Source: Roridomyces roridus (Eukaryota; Basidiomycota; Agaricomycetes; Agaricales; Mycenaceae). From it: DNA of 64,000 bases. Positions 1 to 11,295 of this stretch are shown piece after piece; position 1 is the first letter of the stretch; each line of letters opens with the position of its first letter. The stretch spans positions 496,001 to 560,000 of the forward strand of contig JARKIF010000009.1 in NCBI GenBank assembly GCA_029378245.1, read 5' to 3'. The notes beneath the pieces were generated by a model. That model worked only from the letters and a program-made list of their open reading frames with translations, was not told the DNA's origin and did no database searches. Made by a program: the position numbers and the translations under genes.

Positions 1-3000
1 CAGGAGCAACATACATGATGCCGACTTTGTGCGTGTCAATGACGGGCATCCGATCCAGCGTAGTGAAGAATTTGGCAAGATTCGGGGACTGCACTCGGCA
101 AAGGGGGTGCTTGCCCGGGCTCTGCCGCTCGGACAACTGCAAGGCAATAAAGGCAGGGTCCATTTCAACCTGCTTTCGTCGCTGGGATGGCGCTGTCCCA
201 CTCCAGACATAGCCTGTGATGGGGTCGGGTGCAGGTACATCAGAAGTAGAACCATTCGGAGACCCCAAGACTTCACGAATGTTCTCCGCGGACTGGGCTA
301 TGCTCAGCAAAATATGGTATTGATTTTGAATAAACTCACTGGGGGAGCAGCAGTCGCATCGTCTTCCCCGTCATCAGGCAAATTCACTCGAGCCGGAGTA
401 CGATCCATCATCAGGGCCGCAGGCACAGAAAGAATATCGGGATCCACGTCTCCCGCGCCGACCATCGGGATGTTCTCCAGCCTACAAAGAATTTTCGTGT
501 AGCCAGAGGGTCGCCGAGACAGCACTTCAAACCAGCCCTGCTTCTTGAGCGTTCGGACAGTGACAAATGAGTTGCCCAGACACCACGTCTTCTCCTCCAC
601 CTCGTCAGACGGCGAGTTCATGACAATTTCATTGAGGAAGGAAGTGGCCGGTCGTGGATCTGCACTCGCGTACGTGTAGCGCTCGAGCCAATCAAAACAG
701 ACCTCGGTTGGCCCATCCAGCTCCGTCCTCCCCTCGTTGGCAATAAGGAGCTGCCGAGTAATATATCGCACGTGTTTACGTCGGTCAGGCAGCTTGAGAG
801 CCAAGAACCATACATACACGACGTAGTAGGACAGAACGCGGACGTGCTCGGATAGCGCCCAAGAAGTTGACTGGGCGTCTTCACGGTTCCGGTTCTGATG
901 CTGGAGGTACTGCAGCGCGACACCGAAGACCATCTTATAGTCCCCCTCGGTGAAGTTGGCATACAGCGGCCGAGAGGAGCCGATGATGGAAAGCAGACCC
1001 AGGATATGCACGGCCACGTCTGCGTTAGACATGATCCGGGAGAGCTTTTCCAGTATCCTGGACACGAACTTGGTCATCGACGAGGGCAACTCGAAGGCCG
1101 CAAGAGAGAGCGCATTCAAGCAACATTTGATCGTGGCTGGCTGGCCGTCAAGACCCAACTGGAAAGCCTCCACTAGTAGATGTTGCTGGGCCATATCAAA
1201 GCATTGCTGGTATGATACGAGGACCGAGAGAGTATGGTAGGCCAGACCATGTGCGTCTCGGGCTTTCAGCCCAGCAGGCCATCGATCTACATGAGCTCCC
1301 AGACCACCGTCCAGAATCCCTGCGCAGAGCACCATCAAAATCTTCCGGCAGGCCTCCCGAGACTTGGGACCACAAAAGAGGTGTTTGTTGGCCAATTGAT
1401 TCGGAAGATGGCACAGAACGTAAGAGAGGACATCCCAATTGTGTTCCTTATCCAGAATGTCGTGGATTGCACCGAGATACAAAGATATCGGTAACACTGA
1501 CAGGCCACTGTCGGACCCCTCATCATAAGACGCGAAACGCTCGCTCGGGGAATCCGGATCAGAGACCGTAAACGGCAACGTTTCCGGAATCTTCCACAGC
1601 GGTTCCCTAACCTTGGTCGTCGGAGTAGGCGGTTGGGTGCTGTCAAAACGGGATCGACTCCTGCTTGAACCCGAAGCAACTGTTCGTCCTCGAGGTTGTC
1701 GCTCATGAGGAACCCGCGCGCGGGGAAGACGTAACTCTGCCGCCATGTCCAGATCCTGTTGCGGTGATTGCGCCTCTGGAGGTGACGCTACACGTTGTAT
1801 GAGGGAACCAAGCATCGCAGCAAGCCCATGGTAGTCATACTCTGTGCCCACGAAATACACCCGGTGGTCGCGATCCGCCCTCAGTCTCACCATGAACTGC
1901 AGGACGGTGAGCCGGATTCTGCTCGCTTTGGCAGTGCCCAGGAGCTTGATCAGGATTTCATAAATCCGGATCGCGAGCACGAGGGTGCGGGGAACGAGAG
2001 CGTGCGGGGTGAACACCAGCTGGCTGAAAGCGAGGATGAGGGCAGAGGTTGCGGCGACATCCGAAGGCATTGGCGGTGGACCGCTCGGGGAAGAGGTCCT
2101 GGAGTCCTCTGGACGAGGCTCCAAGGTCATGGGCTGGATGGACTGCGAACGCGAGGAGTTTCCCGAAGTAAAGGTGGAGATGATGGAAGACATAACGGAC
2201 GGCAGACCACTAGAATCCTTGCCGTCTTTGTCCTTGTCCTTGCCCGCGGAGCTGCTGTGAAATTCACTCTGCATCCTTGACAAGATGGGCGAAGCAGTGG
2301 TCGAAGGAGTGATGAGGCCAGTGTACGGCGCCGGCGAGTGGGTGCCTGCTGTCGTGACAGACGCCGTATCAAAGTCTTCATCGTCAAAGTCGTCATTCTT
2401 CGACGCAGCGGTAACCAGTAGCTCCAGATATTTGGTGACCAAATCCGGGGAGGATTCGTTTTCATTGTCAACCGTCATGAAAACGACTTCCTCGCCTAGG
2501 ACTCTCCACATCACTTCGCAATCGTCTCCATCGTCGTGGTTGGTGGCGGGGTCAAGAGTGGAACGCTCGCAAGAATCCATCACGAGCTTGGCGAGTGGTT
2601 TCCGATAAGAAGGCATGTCTCGAATGTTGTCGTGGACGCTTTCGAGCGCGACCATGACAGCCTTTCTGGTGAGGGGCCTTTGTGCACCGAGAAGCGACGG
2701 GTTTTTGAAAATGTGTTCCCAGTGCTCCAGCCATTCGGGGAAATTGGGTGTGAGCTCGCTCTGATCTGCCATGATCATGGGAAGTTTTGCGGTGTCTGCG
2801 TCGGCGAGGTGGTCTGCGACATGAAGCAAGGTGGTCGACAGCAAGGGTTTCAACTCCACGCTGTGGTCCCGGGATAGAATGAAGGTCAGGGTACGGAGGA
2901 AAGTGGAAGGCGCATCCGCAGGCCGGTCAAGGGGTAGGATAAACGGCGTCCCGTCATGATTTCTGGATCAAAGCATGAACGAGCGTAGTCCATAATACCG

Positions 3001-4681
3001 AAAGCACGTACTTGAGAGGCAGAAGATACTCTGCAAGATTAAATAACGTCTCCCCGACCGCCGCTGCTTCCTCTTTGGTCAAAGCGATATCCTCTTCCTC
3101 CCTCGCATCGAGCTCTTGTAGCACGTCCTTCAAAGTGCCCGCTGTCTCATCCAAAATACGCTCCACAGACTCCCTCATGTGCCAATCCCCTTCATCACTA
3201 TAAGCAAGACAGAAGGCTACCCAATCCCGCGCACTACGACTCAACGGGCGCCCCAATTTCCCAGCCTCCCAGCCGCTCTGCCCCAACCCTGCATCGGATG
3301 GCCAAGCCCGTTCCATCACCTCTTGTGCCAAATCCATATGGGCAGGTACCCCAGCATAGGATCCATTTGAGCTCTCGCTCAGAATGTACGCGCGTGCGAG
3401 CCGGGAGGACAATGCTTTGCGAACATAGGTGCGGAAAGTGCGTTGGGCGCCGAACGCAGTTTGTATCGCAGCCTCGAGTAGCTTGGGCTCAAGCGTCTCG
3501 GGGTTTGGAGGCGGATACAGATTCTTCCGCAAAATCATCATAGAGGAATTGGTGTAGGGGCCGGCTAGCAACGAATAGAGGGTATCGTTTATCTTATCCT
3601 CGGATGTGGACTGGCGGGAGGACTGCGTCGTGACCGCCAACCGGGGGAGAGTCGACGCGCAATGTGACAGAGCACGGAAAAGGAAGGGAATAATGATGTC
3701 AAGATACATTGAAGTGAGGGTGTTGAGCTGGGTCTTCAAGTGGTTGATATATATGGCGATCGCTATATCTGTCGGTTGCCTCGTCCCCAAGCCGGGAGTG
3801 ACCGGGGGCGAAGTCACGGACGCGATGGAAACGGAAGAGGGATTTCTTCGATGATTTTGGCCGTAAGGCGGGCGGGATGGACTTGGGCTAGAGACGAACT
3901 CGAAAGGAGGGGAAGAAATGGACGGGCGTCGCAGGGAGCTGAGGTCCATGGCCCTTTCCATCTGCGCGGCATAAAAGTGCAATACACCGAGCACCTCGGT
4001 TTCTGGAATCCTAGCGATGAGCTCCACGCGTCCCACCAGAGCTGTGAGATATTCCGCGAGTATGTTGACACTGCGCTCTCGTTCGGCCCTTTCGGAGCGG
4101 TCAAGGGCAAGATCCGCAACGATGGAGTCGAAAGCACTGGATATCCACGCTTTGAGAACTGACAGGACAGGCAGTTCGATACCGAGGCAATCACTGCCAG
4201 ACTTGGTCAGTGCCCTGAGTGCCTTGAAGCGCGGCTCCCATATCTCGGTCCCCCACGAAACCGAGTTGCCGAGGAAAAGGGAAAAATACGAGACGCGGTC
4301 TGTGGTTCCGAGAGCAACGGCATCTGGATTCTCGCAATACGCGGACAGTATGTCGTACCCCGCACATTGGAGTGCGACTGGTTTGTCTGGCGCACACAAG
4401 GTGGCAAGTATTGGGTTGAGAAGGGTGTGGGCAGGGATGGGGGAATGGGTCGACAACCCCGTCGCTAGCGAACGAGCGTAGACGAGGCTGGGAACAGCGG
4501 GCGGAGTGAGCGCCTCGATCAGTTGTTCCAGCTGCAACGGGGCCGGGTTGGCATTCGGGAGAGGAGGTGTGGCCGATTGCTCTTGCTTCGCCTTGCGGCC
4601 GGGCCAATTGACGAAGGAATGAAAAGAGGTGGTGTTGGCCCTGGGGCGGGAACGGGGCGAATCGACATCATTCGGGAACAT
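1..4681 (-). CDS. TSC2: Tuberin (TSC2) homologue, partial: C-terminus lies beyond the left edge
   Basis: Tuberin is the GTPase-activating subunit of the TSC complex; it switches off Rheb and so restrains mTORC1. I read complement(<1..292, 340..2962, 3012..4681), joined by introns 293-339 (47 nt) and 2963-3011 (49 nt), both GT-AG. About 1,528 residues are present. The N-terminal third has the helical tuberin-type repeats (segments such as LQCAGYDILSAYCENPDA and LVLAIRIYEILIKLLGTAKA). A Ser/Pro-rich linker precedes a second helical block. The last exon ends in LDRMPVIDTHKVGIMYV, the conserved entry of the RapGAP domain; the catalytic part is off the window. The start ATG at 4681 opens a Ser/Arg-rich leader. 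Nothing in the visible exons breaks the frame. The assignment rests on the tuberin N-terminal domain together with the RapGAP entry motif. Confidence 0.93.
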
Positions 4682-5372
4682 TCACGAACAGCCTGAGAGC
4701 TGGGTCGGATATGGGCTGCGTGAGGATGGAGCAGCACGTACCTTGAGCAACGACCTCTGGAGCGAGCGGACTCGGAAACCCAATCAGGCTGACAGCCATC
4801 AAAATTATGTACTCGTCGCGTCGACCGACGTGTTTCTTGCACAGTCTATCGCTTCCATCCTCACTCGCGCCGCCGTGGCCGTCGATCTACTCAGAATTGA
4901 AGAAAATCTGTTTTCCTTGCCTCCAAGGACCATCGAGTTGATTTAATTGACGGATCGACCGCACGCAACGTGTTTTCAACAAATCCGTAAGGCAATCTTC
5001 CTCTCTTGTATGCTGATGCAGGCAATGTGAGCGCCCAGTGTCGCGATTTGAGAGGGAGTAGTCGTTTGAGCTCGTGCGACCCCTATCGCACCTTCCCGCG
5101 TCTCTTATGGCATACGTCAAGTCCATTCCCAGAAAGCACCCTCCCTCAAACCTCGGGCAATTGCCGTACATCGAAGCAGAGGAGTGCTCAACCCCTGTAC
5201 CTGGTTTCCTCCTTCCAGAGATTCTAAAGCCACTCTGTACCTGCACACCGTTCCCTTGTCAAATGAACTCGAATCTCCTCCGATCGCCCTGGTCTCGACT
5301 GTGCTTACCCGCTGCCCAAATTTACAGCAATCTGCGTATATAAAGAGCACCCGGTTTATTCAAGACGCAAGG
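4682..5372. other. Divergent intergenic region between TSC2 and the small secreted peptide gene
   Basis: About 690 bases with no supported coding exon. The ORFs here are short and lack exon-like codon use. It must hold the TSC2 promoter on the minus strand and, at its right end, a TATA-like element for the small secreted gene. Confidence 0.6.
5337..5344 (+). promoter_or_regulatory. TATA box candidate for the small secreted peptide gene
   Basis: The octamer tatataaa lies 28 bases before the proposed ATG at 5373. If it works as a TATA box, transcription would start almost at the ATG, giving a very short leader. That spacing is odd and leaves the element or the start codon uncertain. Confidence 0.4.
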
Positions 5373-5762
5373 ATGTTGCCTACCACTTTCCTCTTTACCC
5401 TTTTCCTCGCTCAAACCGCTTTCGGGGCTCCTCAGAGCCCACCTGCGGGCCTAGGTGCTACCTGTGAGCGCCTTTGCCTCAAAGGCCGCTCCCTTGCTGA
5501 CGATTACTAGGCGGTACTTTCCTCGGAGTCGTCGTGCGTATATATCCAAGTCACCTATCTGAATCTCCCTTCATCGTGTACCACAGCATGCTCCATGTAA
5601 GCCGGTCGAGCATGGTGATTTTTTTGTTGACCAACTATGTAGGCCAAGGCGTGCTGCTTTGTTGCCAGATTGAAGTGACCCCAGCCATGAGCCTGTGCGT
5701 ACCCATGGAACCATGTTATCTGAAATTGACTCTATTGGAGCTGCCTCACATCCTGCCCTTGA
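5373..5762 (+). CDS. Small secreted cysteine-rich peptide (65 aa, knottin-like spacing), five exons
   Basis: I read join(5373..5463, 5511..5533, 5587..5596, 5643..5694, 5741..5762); introns are 47, 53, 46 and 46 nt with GT-AG ends, and the exons add to 66 codons. Exon 1 encodes a clear signal peptide (hydrophobic FLFTLFLAQTAFG core, then AP). The mature part has six cysteines spaced C-x10-C-x5-CC-x10-C-x3-C, the order seen in inhibitor-cystine-knot mini-proteins and many fungal small secreted proteins. Exon 3 is only 10 nt. The stop lies 27 bases from the end of the convergent ABC transporter gene. Function is unknown: an extracellular stable peptide is as far as the sequence goes. The reading is supported by strong donors (T|GTGAGC, C|GTGCGT, T|GTAAGC, T|GTGCGT) that together restore one frame; a transcript would settle it. 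Confidence 0.6.
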
Positions 5763-5789
5763 GAGCGAAACTGTTGCGTAGTTTACAAT

Positions 5790-8520
5790 TCAAGGAAGGA
5801 ACGCCTGGGCCTGTAACATCCATATCTTGGCATACCCGCCACCTTGTTTTATCAACTCGTCATGTGTCCCTTCCTCCAAGATGACCGAATCGTCCATGTA
5901 CCTTGAAAAAAATTAGCGTTGGACAAGAAAATACAAATACGAAATACAATATGCGATCCGCGAATCTCGTAAGATTCCCGAAGCGATGCGAAGAGAAAAT
6001 CATGGTTTTGGATCCCCTAAGTAGTCGGAGGCGCTCGAAGAGGTCGTGCTCTGCTGTCGGATCGAGGCTCGCTGACGGTTCATCAAAACACAACAATCCA
6101 ACCCCATCATCGCGCATGAATGTCCGGGACCTAAATCTCAGCCTGGCGTTCAACTGGTGAAGACAAAACCTACAATGCAATACGCTGGAGCTGTCCGCCG
6201 CTTAAGCTCTGGGAGTGACTGGACATGTTCCCCGCCCCACGAATGGAGCCATATTCCACAGACCGGCCAAAGAGCGTCTTGGTGCCTTGGGGAAGAGAGG
6301 AATACATGTCACCCACGGGCCGGTCAAGATACGTGTCGAATCCTTCATCAAGCCGCTCGATGAAATCAGTAGCGCCTCCGAGCCTCGCAGCCTCCCGTAT
6401 TTTCTCCTCGTCGTGCGCGTTTTCCGGATCACCAAGGGCTATATTGTCCTTGATAGACAACGGAAAGTGGGTGTAATCTTGGAACAGCACCGAGGTAGCG
6501 CGTCTCAGGTCTGCCAATTTTAATGTTCGAATATCCTGGTCGTTGAGGAGAATCTGTCCCTCAGTGGGATCATAAAGTCGCGCAATCAGTTTGAGGATTG
6601 TGCTTTTGCCAGAGCCATTCGCTCCGACAATGACCTGAGTCCAGGTTATTCGAACCATGTCTATCATCGCGTTCACTTACGCATAATTGTCCCTGCAAGA
6701 TCTTGAACGAGATATTTTGCAACACATCTTTGTTACTACCAGGGTAGCGGAAAGATACGTTTCTGCGCGATGTTTAGCGCTCGCGAAGAAGAGACAAAAG
6801 CGACTATACTTGAACTCGATGGAGACACCAAGCTTGAGGCTCTCCCGATCCTCAGGGAACGGCGTAGTCCCATCGGAAACCACATTGGGTATGGTGTAAG
6901 TCTCGTACAACTTGCGTATATTGGCCAGATTTTCAGCAATAGACCCGGTTTGGTCGAGCATATCAAATAATGTTCGAGAAAAATTGGATGTGGTCTGGGT
7001 GATCAAATTGAGGGACGCCAGAGATAGTGGGATGTCGGAAGGATGTTGAACTGCTCTCAGAGTGAAGACAATCTAGTAACGCCGTGATAAAAGCCCAAAG
7101 AGGAGACAGCGATTCGATACCTGGGGTAATTCCCGTAAGGGGTCGGACAAGAAACTCGTGAGGTTCAATCGGTTTGCCATATGTTCGGTCTGGTAAGTCT
7201 GTTGGAAGATTGTCATCGAGTGAGAAATACGAATCAACAAAAAATTCAAACCTCCATAAAGTCAGTAGCGCTGCTTCCCAGTCGATCCAATGCCGCACGA
7301 AAGCCTAGAAGAAATTTTTGATAAACCTGAAATACGAGAACTCGTTCAACTTACTTGCATGCAGATAATCAGCCATTCCACCAGCAACCAGCTCCTTGCG
7401 ATGCTGGTTGTCATGAACAACCCGCGACATCCCCACAGACCTCAAATATTCTTGGTCCTTCGTGGTAGCCGCCCAAACTACGAGGAATCAGATTACACCC
7501 AAAAGATATGTTGAAAAATCACCTCCGTTGGGCAACCACTGTCGTTGACTCGTTTTCTTCCGGAAGAAAGTGTGTCCAAAACTCAATATGGCGAGCAGAG
7601 GACCGTCCCTTTGATCTTGAAGCAGAGCCATCAGCACCAAAAATTGGGACACCAGTTCCACGGCCGTGGACATGAGACTGAAAGTCGTGACGACACTATT
7701 CCACACGACACTCGTGCGAGAACCAGCGTTACTATTATCCAGATGTCTCTGGACGGCCGCATCTGCGTAAGTGGGGACATCCAACCGTGCCCGAGCATGG
7801 AAACTATGCACGGCATAATGCCGCCTGATCCGTTCATTCAGTGGCCGGTATATTTGCCTTTTACCAAAGCCAAGCAGTCGCGCCAGGAAGCGCAGATCAA
7901 CCGGCTTGCAGCGACCTGGAACAAAACACGACGGTCCACGGTTCGTTGCTTCACCGCGTCTTGGACCTGAGAGCAGATATTGATATCGACAAGAATTGAT
8001 TCGAGTCACCCACGATTTTGAGCAATTGCCCAGAGTACCTTTAAATCACATCAGTTCATGCTGCGGAAGGACCAAAGAAATGATCTTTGCCATAGTTCGA
8101 CTGCCGGCAGGAACGACAGAGCGAGTGAGACGAGCAGATATCTGACACCAGTTAACCAGAGTGTCTGAATAATTGAAGGACAGTCAAATACCCGCCCAGC
8201 AACCACCAACAAGCGCGAATGGACCCTATCTCGCGGAACATCCGCACGACATAAGGAAAGCTGCCCTTCATTTCGTGAAACGTCTCCAGTCTAATGACCA
8301 GCACAATAAATCTCGTTTCGAAGAGTGTAACCTCAAACCGCTACCTGTTGATGAAAGAAAACGGGACATAATCCAGCTTGGGTTCTCTCGCCTCGTACAA
8401 GTCCCACACGCCCAACTTGGTGTGCCGAACCTTGGTGTTGTCCTCGGGATCGAAGACACCCTTGTCCCAATTGACCTTTGGGCCCTGACCCTTGCCGCGT
8501 TTTCCGCCACCGCGTCGCAT
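5790..8520 (-). CDS. Half ABC transporter (HlyB/MsbA-like, Agaricomycete type)
   Basis: ATP-driven membrane transporter; substrate not predictable. It starts at the ATG at 8520 (MRRGGGK...; an in-frame Met lies upstream at 8577) and ends at TGA 5790-5792. Many short introns split it, for example after TTCATCAACAG near 8344. The N-terminal half holds hydrophobic segments (about 8020-8260, 7490-7720 and 7020-7290). The C-terminal half is a complete nucleotide-binding domain: Walker A GANGSGKST near 6620, Q-loop VLFQDYTHFP near 6470, signature LSGGQLQRIAL near 6190, Walker B GLLCFDEPSASLD near 6070, and the H-loop in FSSHRFGNLTR near 5990. It ends in MLQAQAFLP. One ATPase domain and one membrane domain mean it should work as a dimer. 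Family membership is clear; the direction of transport and cargo are not. Confidence 0.9.
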
Positions 8521-8702
8521 TATCCAAGAAGATGAAGGATGAGGAAGAAACCACGTCAGTGGGTGCCGAACAAACAAGTCTCAACAACGCGGACGCGTCC
8601 TTAAATGCACAGTCTATGCTTGCCAAAATGCCAAATATAATACAATGAGCGCGTCAGTATGTACATAGAAATAAGTCATGCAAGTCTCCAAAACCGAGGT
8701 AT

Positions 8703-10348
8703 TCATCGGTACTTGTCTTTGTAAATCCAGCCAAGACCGATGTCACTCTGCCCTTGTGCGACCTGCACTGAGTCAGACAACGAGTGCAAAAAAGAATAAA
8801 TAACATACAGCAGCGCGATACCACTTTGCCGCTTCCTTGCGGTCCTTCTTGGAGCCCTTGCCATTCGCAAGACAAAACGCAAAGTCCATCTGAGCATCAG
8901 CGTCCCCCATGCGCGCCGCGACAGCATAATAGCTCTGCATCCGGTCAATAAACACTCCAATCGAAATACGTATATCCACTTACCACACCCATCTTCTGAT
9001 CCTTGGCAACCCCCCACCCATGGAAAAAGCACTGCCCAACCTCGTATATGGCAAGGACCAACTCTGTCTGCACCGCGCCGTTATCAATCTCACCGCCCTT
9101 CCTCGCGCTCTCCAGATCGCTGACCGCACTCTCCGCAGCCCGACGCAGCCACTTGAACCCGAGCTTCTCGTTCTTTGTGCACCCCCATCCGTGACGCAGC
9201 GCCAACCCCCACATAAGCATTCCAACCCCGCATCCGCCGTCTATGGTCGCAGCGCGCTCAAAACACACTGCACTCTCTGATAAGCGGTCTGCTTCGTGAT
9301 GCTGGATTCCCAGCTGCAGGTAGTCCTGCGCTGTCTGCGGGGAAGAACGAGTGGTGGACGGCGGACGCGATGGTGCGAATGCGACACGCTTGCCTGGTGG
9401 GACAGCACCAGGAGAAGGGGGAGCGAATGCCTTGTCAGTCGGTGACGGCGAGGCACTGTCAAGTTGATAGAACGAGTATGCAGAGTACAGGCTCACGGGC
9501 GAGTCAGGCCGTAGTGATGGGGGCCGCCTCAAGAGTGTGACGGGTTGGGAGGAGGAGGTGGCGGAAGGATCATGGACATCTCTCGGGGACGAGGCCACAC
9601 TGTAGACAGACGAGGCATCACTCGTCGGCCGGGGCGTCAACTGCGTTCGTAAAGGAGAGCCGGCAGGACGGTCAAAATAGGCCGAAGGTCCAGGACCGTC
9701 CGGTGTAGACGGGGCAGTTCTCCTTCCATTCCGCTGAAGCACACGCTGCTTCTGCTCGTCCTCCCATGCATGAGGCACCTCTACCATCGGTCTCGCCGGC
9801 CGCGAAAAGTTGGTCGTTGTGGGCTGTATGATTGGTGTTCTGCCCGCCTGCGCGGTAGTATATCCCCTATGTTCTGCCACGGGCTCCGAAATGGTCAGAG
9901 TCGGAATCATGGTTTCCCACTGCCTCTCCTCCTGAATGGTGCGCTGATCACTGCTGGATTGCCACGAATCACGTAGGGCGGGTGCGGATGAGAACTGAGA
10001 GGTCGGACTGGGGGCATCGTATGCACCATAGTCCACCTCGGGCCCAGCAGAGTCGGAGAGATCCAGATAGGAACTACTATCGTTGGTGGTGTCCCAAGTC
10101 GCATTGGAGTCGCGATTCTTGAAGTGACTGTGTAGCAAAGGAGAGGAAGGAACGGCCGGGTGATGAACCTGCCATGGTTGCCTCGTTGCGAGCTGAGGAA
10201 GACCATGAGGCGGTCTTCTTTCGTCTGGAGCTGCTCGCCTCTGGTCCTGACCGGAATGAGTGGAGGGTTTCCTAGCAGAAGTCTTGCGGACGAGGGTATC
10301 AAGTGGAGACGAATGGTGAAGGAAACCAGGTGAGGAAACCGCAGCCAT
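8703..10348 (-). CDS. Sel1-repeat (TPR-like) protein with long disordered N-terminus
   Basis: Complement(join(8703..8762, 8809..8934, 8984..10348)), introns of 46 and 49 nt, about 516 aa. Residues 1 to about 330 are Ser/Pro/Arg-rich and look disordered. The C-terminal 180 residues carry Sel1-like repeats: QLGIQHHEADRLSESAVCFE, MLMWGLALRHGWGC, YEVGQCFFHGWGVAKDQ, YYAVAARMGDADAQMDFAF and LANGKGSKKDRKEAAKWYRA, each with the A-x-x-G/W pattern of the family. Sel1 repeats are scaffolds; fungal relatives include chitin-synthase activators and the DSF2/Skt5 type. No catalytic domain is seen. The start ATG at 10348 (MAAVSSPG) was chosen over an in-frame Met at 10402 because the former opens directly into the family-like disordered region; either is possible. 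Confidence 0.85.
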
Positions 10349-11295
10349 GGTGTGGCTGGAAAAGAGGGAGCGGTTGCATGCTTGGAAAGGCTTGGAAACC
10401 AATCTTAATCAGTTGCTCTCGGCCGAGCTCGGCTTCTCCTCCTTCTCCTCAATTCAACCTCAATTGCCAAAAATTAAATCCATGCGTGCAAGAAAGTACA
10501 ATGCTCGAGCTCGTCCCTGGCCTTGCCTTGTAGTCTGGGCATTGCACTCAAATTGTGCCGTCACAATGCTCGCTCACTATGCCGTATCATTCGCCGCTTC
10601 TCCTCCTTCAAGGCTCAACAACTCCACGAGAAAAGTCATCGAAACAAACTCCACAAGAAAGGCGACGACAAAGGCGCCAGCATGCGGAAAGTCGGGCCAC
10701 GTTAGTGCCCAACAAGTTGAACAACGCAAACAACGCTAACACAAGGGGGCAGATGGCCGTGTCAGGGTCGAAGACCCGCATCGCTGTTTATCCGAGTCTA
10801 TGGCAGAGACGTGGAATACCTCAGGGAGCTTTCAGGTTGGTCTTTGTGAGGTGTCGAGGGTTCAATGTAAAAGAGATTCAATTACTGTTAGTTTCCGAGC
10901 CTTCTTGCCATTTCAGGCTTGCGATTTCTGACCCGTTCGTGACTCCTCCGAGTCTTCGACCCGTTCACTAAGCAACTGTATGCGAACGTGGAGCTCGAGC
11001 CGCCTTAAGAGATAAGCGAAAATGCTCGCAATTGGGTTGAATGGCTTTGTGCATGCACGGGACGCCCAGAATTCCTATTGGTCTGCATACCTCAGAGTGT
11101 GTCGTGCTTGAACAATTAGAGTTTGACTAGAAAGCTGTCCGCGACAAACCGAGGGTGTACTTACTTGCATACGAGTCAACGATGAGAGAGCCCGTCGGAC
11201 ACCGCGACGCGTTCGACGCGTTTGATGTTGATCTCCGTCTGATCCTGTCCGTGATTGCCGTTGAATCGCGCTCTCTCCGCCCCCTTCTACGAACC
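10349..11295. other. Divergent intergenic region between the Sel1 gene and the nucleoporin gene
   Basis: About 950 bases. No exon with family-like protein was found on either strand. It contains the two promoters. A palindromic CG-rich patch (acgcgttcgacgcgt) lies near 11207-11221. Confidence 0.55.

Noticed and set aside
5534..5884. Continuous 116-codon ORF reading through the small secreted gene
   Set aside because: It starts at GTG, crosses two good introns and runs into the 3' end of the convergent ABC transporter gene; the spliced form gives a signal peptide and ordered cysteines instead.
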